From contig NC_134028.1 of the NCBI RefSeq assembly GCF_964204645.1, forward strand, positions 23,720,153-23,784,152: 64,000 nt of DNA, written 5' to 3'. This document shows positions 61,100-64,000 of the stretch, piece by piece. A model generated the notes under the pieces. It was not told the origin of the DNA, did not search any database, and saw only the letters and a program-made list of their open reading frames with translations. Source of the stretch: Tubulanus polymorphus (taxonomy: Eukaryota > Nemertea > Palaeonemertea > Tubulaniformes > Tubulanidae). The translations under genes and the position numbers were made by a program. The number at the start of each line of letters is the position of its first letter. The stretch's first letter is position 1.

Positions 61100-62026
61100 A
61101 TCATTTTGGGAGACTGTTTGTCGGCCAATTCAATCCAATTCAATTATCGATATATTCAGATCCAAAATAACTTTATTGATCCTTGATATTATGTAATTTA
61201 TATGATATTATTTATTGTCGAAAATGTTAAGCAATGTATATGTTATTTTTCAAGGCGTCAAGAAACTTTCAAGCTTTTTCATACCGTTCTCCACTGCATA
61301 TTAACATAAGTGTATACATCATTCGATGACATTTCGCTAGAATGTTGTTTAAAAAGGTGGTTAATTTTCAAGCCAGACTTAAATTTTAAAGTCGAGATCT
61401 TCTTACAATTCCTAATCGCGCTCTAATAATCAGGAAAGGCGCAATTACATTGGTTACAATTTGATTTTTGGGTTTAAAATCAAAAATGAACAACAAAAAA
61501 ATATGGACACACTACAACTCACAACTGTGGAACTGACTCTGTTGCTATTTTCTATTAACACGAACATTTTCTATACTTAAAAATAAACAATTCCGTCATT
61601 GTAACGTATGTAGTTATATTCTAAGGTCCCTTGTTGAGCTCTTACCTAGCGTGCTCAGGAGAAAGTCTTGCGGGTGCATATAGGGTTATTCATTCTGATT
61701 CAGTCGAAATGTTGCATTGATCCTGATATTTTTATCAGTTTAAAACTCTTTACAATCCGCACGTAAGTTACTCACATATTTTTTCGTGCAAAGACGCAAA
61801 TTCTCGGCTGAGATGGTGTTGGACGCCACCTTAAATATTTTTCATATGATCAGCACCACAACAAGAGATGCGAACTGATGAACTGGATCCAGGACCCTAC
61901 AGGAAAGTTGTTGCATGATTGACGTATTCTAACGTTTAGAGTCTGCTAACTAGGACGCTAAAATAACGACCTTGAATATGAAAAAAATTATGACCTTATC
62001 ATTAGAGATTATTTGTCGCCTGGAGA

Positions 62027-62034
62027 TATAAATA
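62027..62034 (+). promoter_or_regulatory. TATA box, lectin copy D
   Basis: TATAAATA 135 bp upstream of the copy D ATG. Confidence 0.6.
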
Positions 62035-62161
62035 ATAAAACACCTTTTTGGTAGCGACATCGGTTTCCTTTGTTAGATCATTTCAGTTAAGAAGCCGTTA
62101 CATAAACATGTTCGTTACATAAACAGCTCGAAGCCGTTGATGTGTCTAGGGAAGCGACACA

Positions 62162-62228
62162 ATGAGCGGGAATACAGAAATGTGTATAATTCTTTCATGC
62201 ACGATAATCGTATACATACAAGGTTTAA
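62162..62228 (+). CDS. F-type lectin copy D, signal-peptide exon only (gene continues beyond window)
   Basis: Identical in coding sequence to exon 1 of copy B, with donor GTAAGT at 62229. Intron 1 contains the same TIR element from 62425 to beyond the window edge. Later exons should lie several kb downstream. Confidence 0.8.
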
Positions 62229-62424
62229 GTAAGTACCAGCTGCATGTTCACATTAGATTTCCAAAAAAGATTGTTTTTGTAGAAAAAAAAATGATGATGA
62301 AATTTGCATTGCATAGATCTATAAATTGCAAGGGCTGGATCCTTCATAGCCATAAAGTGCGCTTAAAATGTATCGACTTATTACCTTTTATGTATGTATA
62401 GCTTATGAAAAAATGAGCATCCTA

Positions 62425-64000
62425 CACTCTTAGAACAAAGGGTTCTACCGTAGAACCTTTAGGGGTTCTTGGGCTTGCCTCCCAGGGAGAACCCCTGAAG
62501 GTTCTTCAAAGAACCTTTTTTGTAGGGTTCCTTGAAGAACCCCTGGTAAAGGTTCTTTGAAGAACCATTTCGTATAAAGGGTTCTTGTTAGAACCCTTTC
62601 AATATTGTCAAATGGTTCTTGACAGGGTTCTTGGGAGAACCATTTAAAGGTAATTTATTTTTAGGGTTCCTCATTCATTTTTTGACTGCTCAATCTGTTC
62701 ATGATTTGTCCATCCTCTGTTATGTTTGACTGCTCCCTTAATCCTCATGTGGATAAAAAAACTGATGATAAGAATCGCATAAAATTAACATCATATAAAC
62801 CTTTTTTATTATAAAATCTCATGAATTGAAATATTAATGATAAATATATTTACAATAAATGATACAAAAATAGTTTCACTAATTGGTTACATGTACAATA
62901 AGATTGAAAGATGGAGAATTTTTTTCATTGCGCTAATCGCTTGGTATCTTAAATCGGTTGGGATTTTTTCGACACTAAGTCTAAAACATAATGTTTCGAG
63001 AATATCAAAGTTTTTTAAAAGTTAGTGGTATAAGATGTAAGATGATATGCTAAACGTATAATAGGCCGACTTATGGCAGGCCACTCCGCTTATTAAGAAT
63101 CTGTCCACTTTCAATTAACTATAAGCCATCTTCTTACATATGTTTGTTTCAACGCGCTGCCACCCTCGCAACCTTTCAACCGCAGCGTCCGGATTATAGT
63201 CGTATATTTCCTGAAATATAAATAACATTGAGAACAATTAATGGTGTAATAAAATCGATTATGTTTTGCAATAATGCACACTGCAAGTAAATCTAAACAC
63301 TTTCTTGTATTACATGCATAAGTTCCAAATACATTTATCAGTAGAAAAGACAAACGGTTAAAGTTAACAGTGGGATTAGATTCAGAAAAAATACAAACCT
63401 TTTTAATGGTTTTCAGGTCTTTCGCATCCTCTCTCAAAATCCCTGGTAATACGTGAAGCTCTGCTGTTCTCATCATATCTGAAAACCAGTAAATATGTAG
63501 ATTGAAAATGATTATCTTCTATCAAAATACAGTCAGACAGTAAAGGCTCATTGAGTCAAGATTTACTAACCTGTTTCTGCAATTTCGCTGCTTCGAAGGA
63601 AGGAAGCGACACGATTGCCATATGTACAGACTTCGTACATTTCTATAATTCTTTCCGCCATAGGTCCGAGATTGGAAAAACATCTTTTGCACCGCGGTCT
63701 CACAATATGGTCAACTTCCATGGAACAATTTCTATAATACAAAAGTAATGGGAAAGTTTTAAATAATAATTATGGCTGATCTGATTCCGAGTCACTCCGG
63801 CTTTATGGCCTATATTTCATATATTTCAAATATCACAAATGTTATATACATTCATTGAATACAACTTACCAGAATTAATTCACATTTCCAAGCTTCAGAT
63901 ATTCATCTTACAAAACAACGAAAAGAACGAGTCGATATAGTTTAGTTTAGTTTAGTTTATTGCTCCAAAAAAGATATACAATTTTTCCGAGCATAACAAA
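62425..64000. mobile_element. TIR element, second copy (partial at window end)
   Basis: Duplicate of 52298-53870 including the CACTCTTAGAACA end, preceded by TA at 62423. The last about 65 bases already belong to the nested LINE 3' end, so the LINE was present before the duplication. Confidence 0.85.
63115..63721 (-). CDS. small spliced gene in the TIR element, second copy
   Basis: Minus-strand exons 63721-63571, 63478-63399 and 63210-63115, same lengths and phases as the copy at 52988-53593. No difference seen in the coding exons; the differences noted fall in introns. Confidence 0.5.

Larger units (their letters stand above)
60546..64000 (+). repeat. segmental duplication, right copy (runs off window)
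   Basis: Partner of 50417-53870. The left border is inside lectin exon 3: upstream of it copy C matches copy B, downstream it matches copy A. Confidence 0.9.

Overview
The window is animal nuclear DNA, not bacterial. It has spliced genes with GT..AG introns, AT-rich non-coding sequence, microsatellites, and LINE, TIR and Penelope-like repeats. The gene families (Sidekick, IL-17, F-type lectins, dermatopontin-type secreted proteins, a divergent Ras) suggest a marine invertebrate, most likely a lophotrochozoan such as a mollusc. That placement is inference.

Layout. 1-17086 (+): the 3' part of a Sidekick-type synaptic adhesion gene, with Ig exons, FN3 exons, a transmembrane exon and a C-terminus ending GFSSFV. 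20.7-22.0 kb (+): a Ras-dva-like small GTPase. 22.2-23.1 kb (+): a three-exon gene for a small secreted cysteine peptide I do not recognise. 24.1-25.7 kb (+): a two-exon type II glycosyltransferase with a DXD motif (GT32-like). 26.2-29.1 kb (+): a six-exon secreted miniature of integrin beta (one I-EGF module plus the beta-tail domain, no membrane segment). 29.8-30.2 kb (-): an IL-17 family cytokine exon. 31-41.8 kb: repeat-rich and gene-poor. 41.8-43.5 kb (+): a GT31 beta-1,3-glycosyltransferase with an unusually long stem. 45.6-47.5 kb (+): a three-exon secreted fusion of a dermatopontin domain with an aerolysin-like region. 48.8-64 kb (+): a tandem array of four F-type lectin genes (the fourth cut by the window edge), each with signal exon, two lectin exons, a 27-nt microexon and a PAN/apple-like terminal exon.

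The lectin array is very young. About 3.5 kb recurs at an offset of about 10.13 kb and is nearly identical. Copies B and D carry a TA-flanked TIR element in intron 1, which itself contains a small spliced gene on the minus strand and a nested LINE. Copy C keeps the empty target site and is a chimera of B-like 5' and A-like 3' sequence.

Most interesting: (1) Sidekick exons 9450-9681 and 11086-11311 look like a mutually exclusive pair encoding alternative C-terminal halves of one FN3 domain; reading frame and domain count both require exactly one of them. (2) The lectin array keeps the canonical fucose motif RxDx4R only in copy A. (3) The dermatopontin-aerolysin fusion and the secreted integrin-beta mini-gene are unusual architectures. 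From 26 to 64 kb the genes look like a secreted recognition and defence neighbourhood (IL-17, lectins, predicted pore former); that grouping is inference from family and position.
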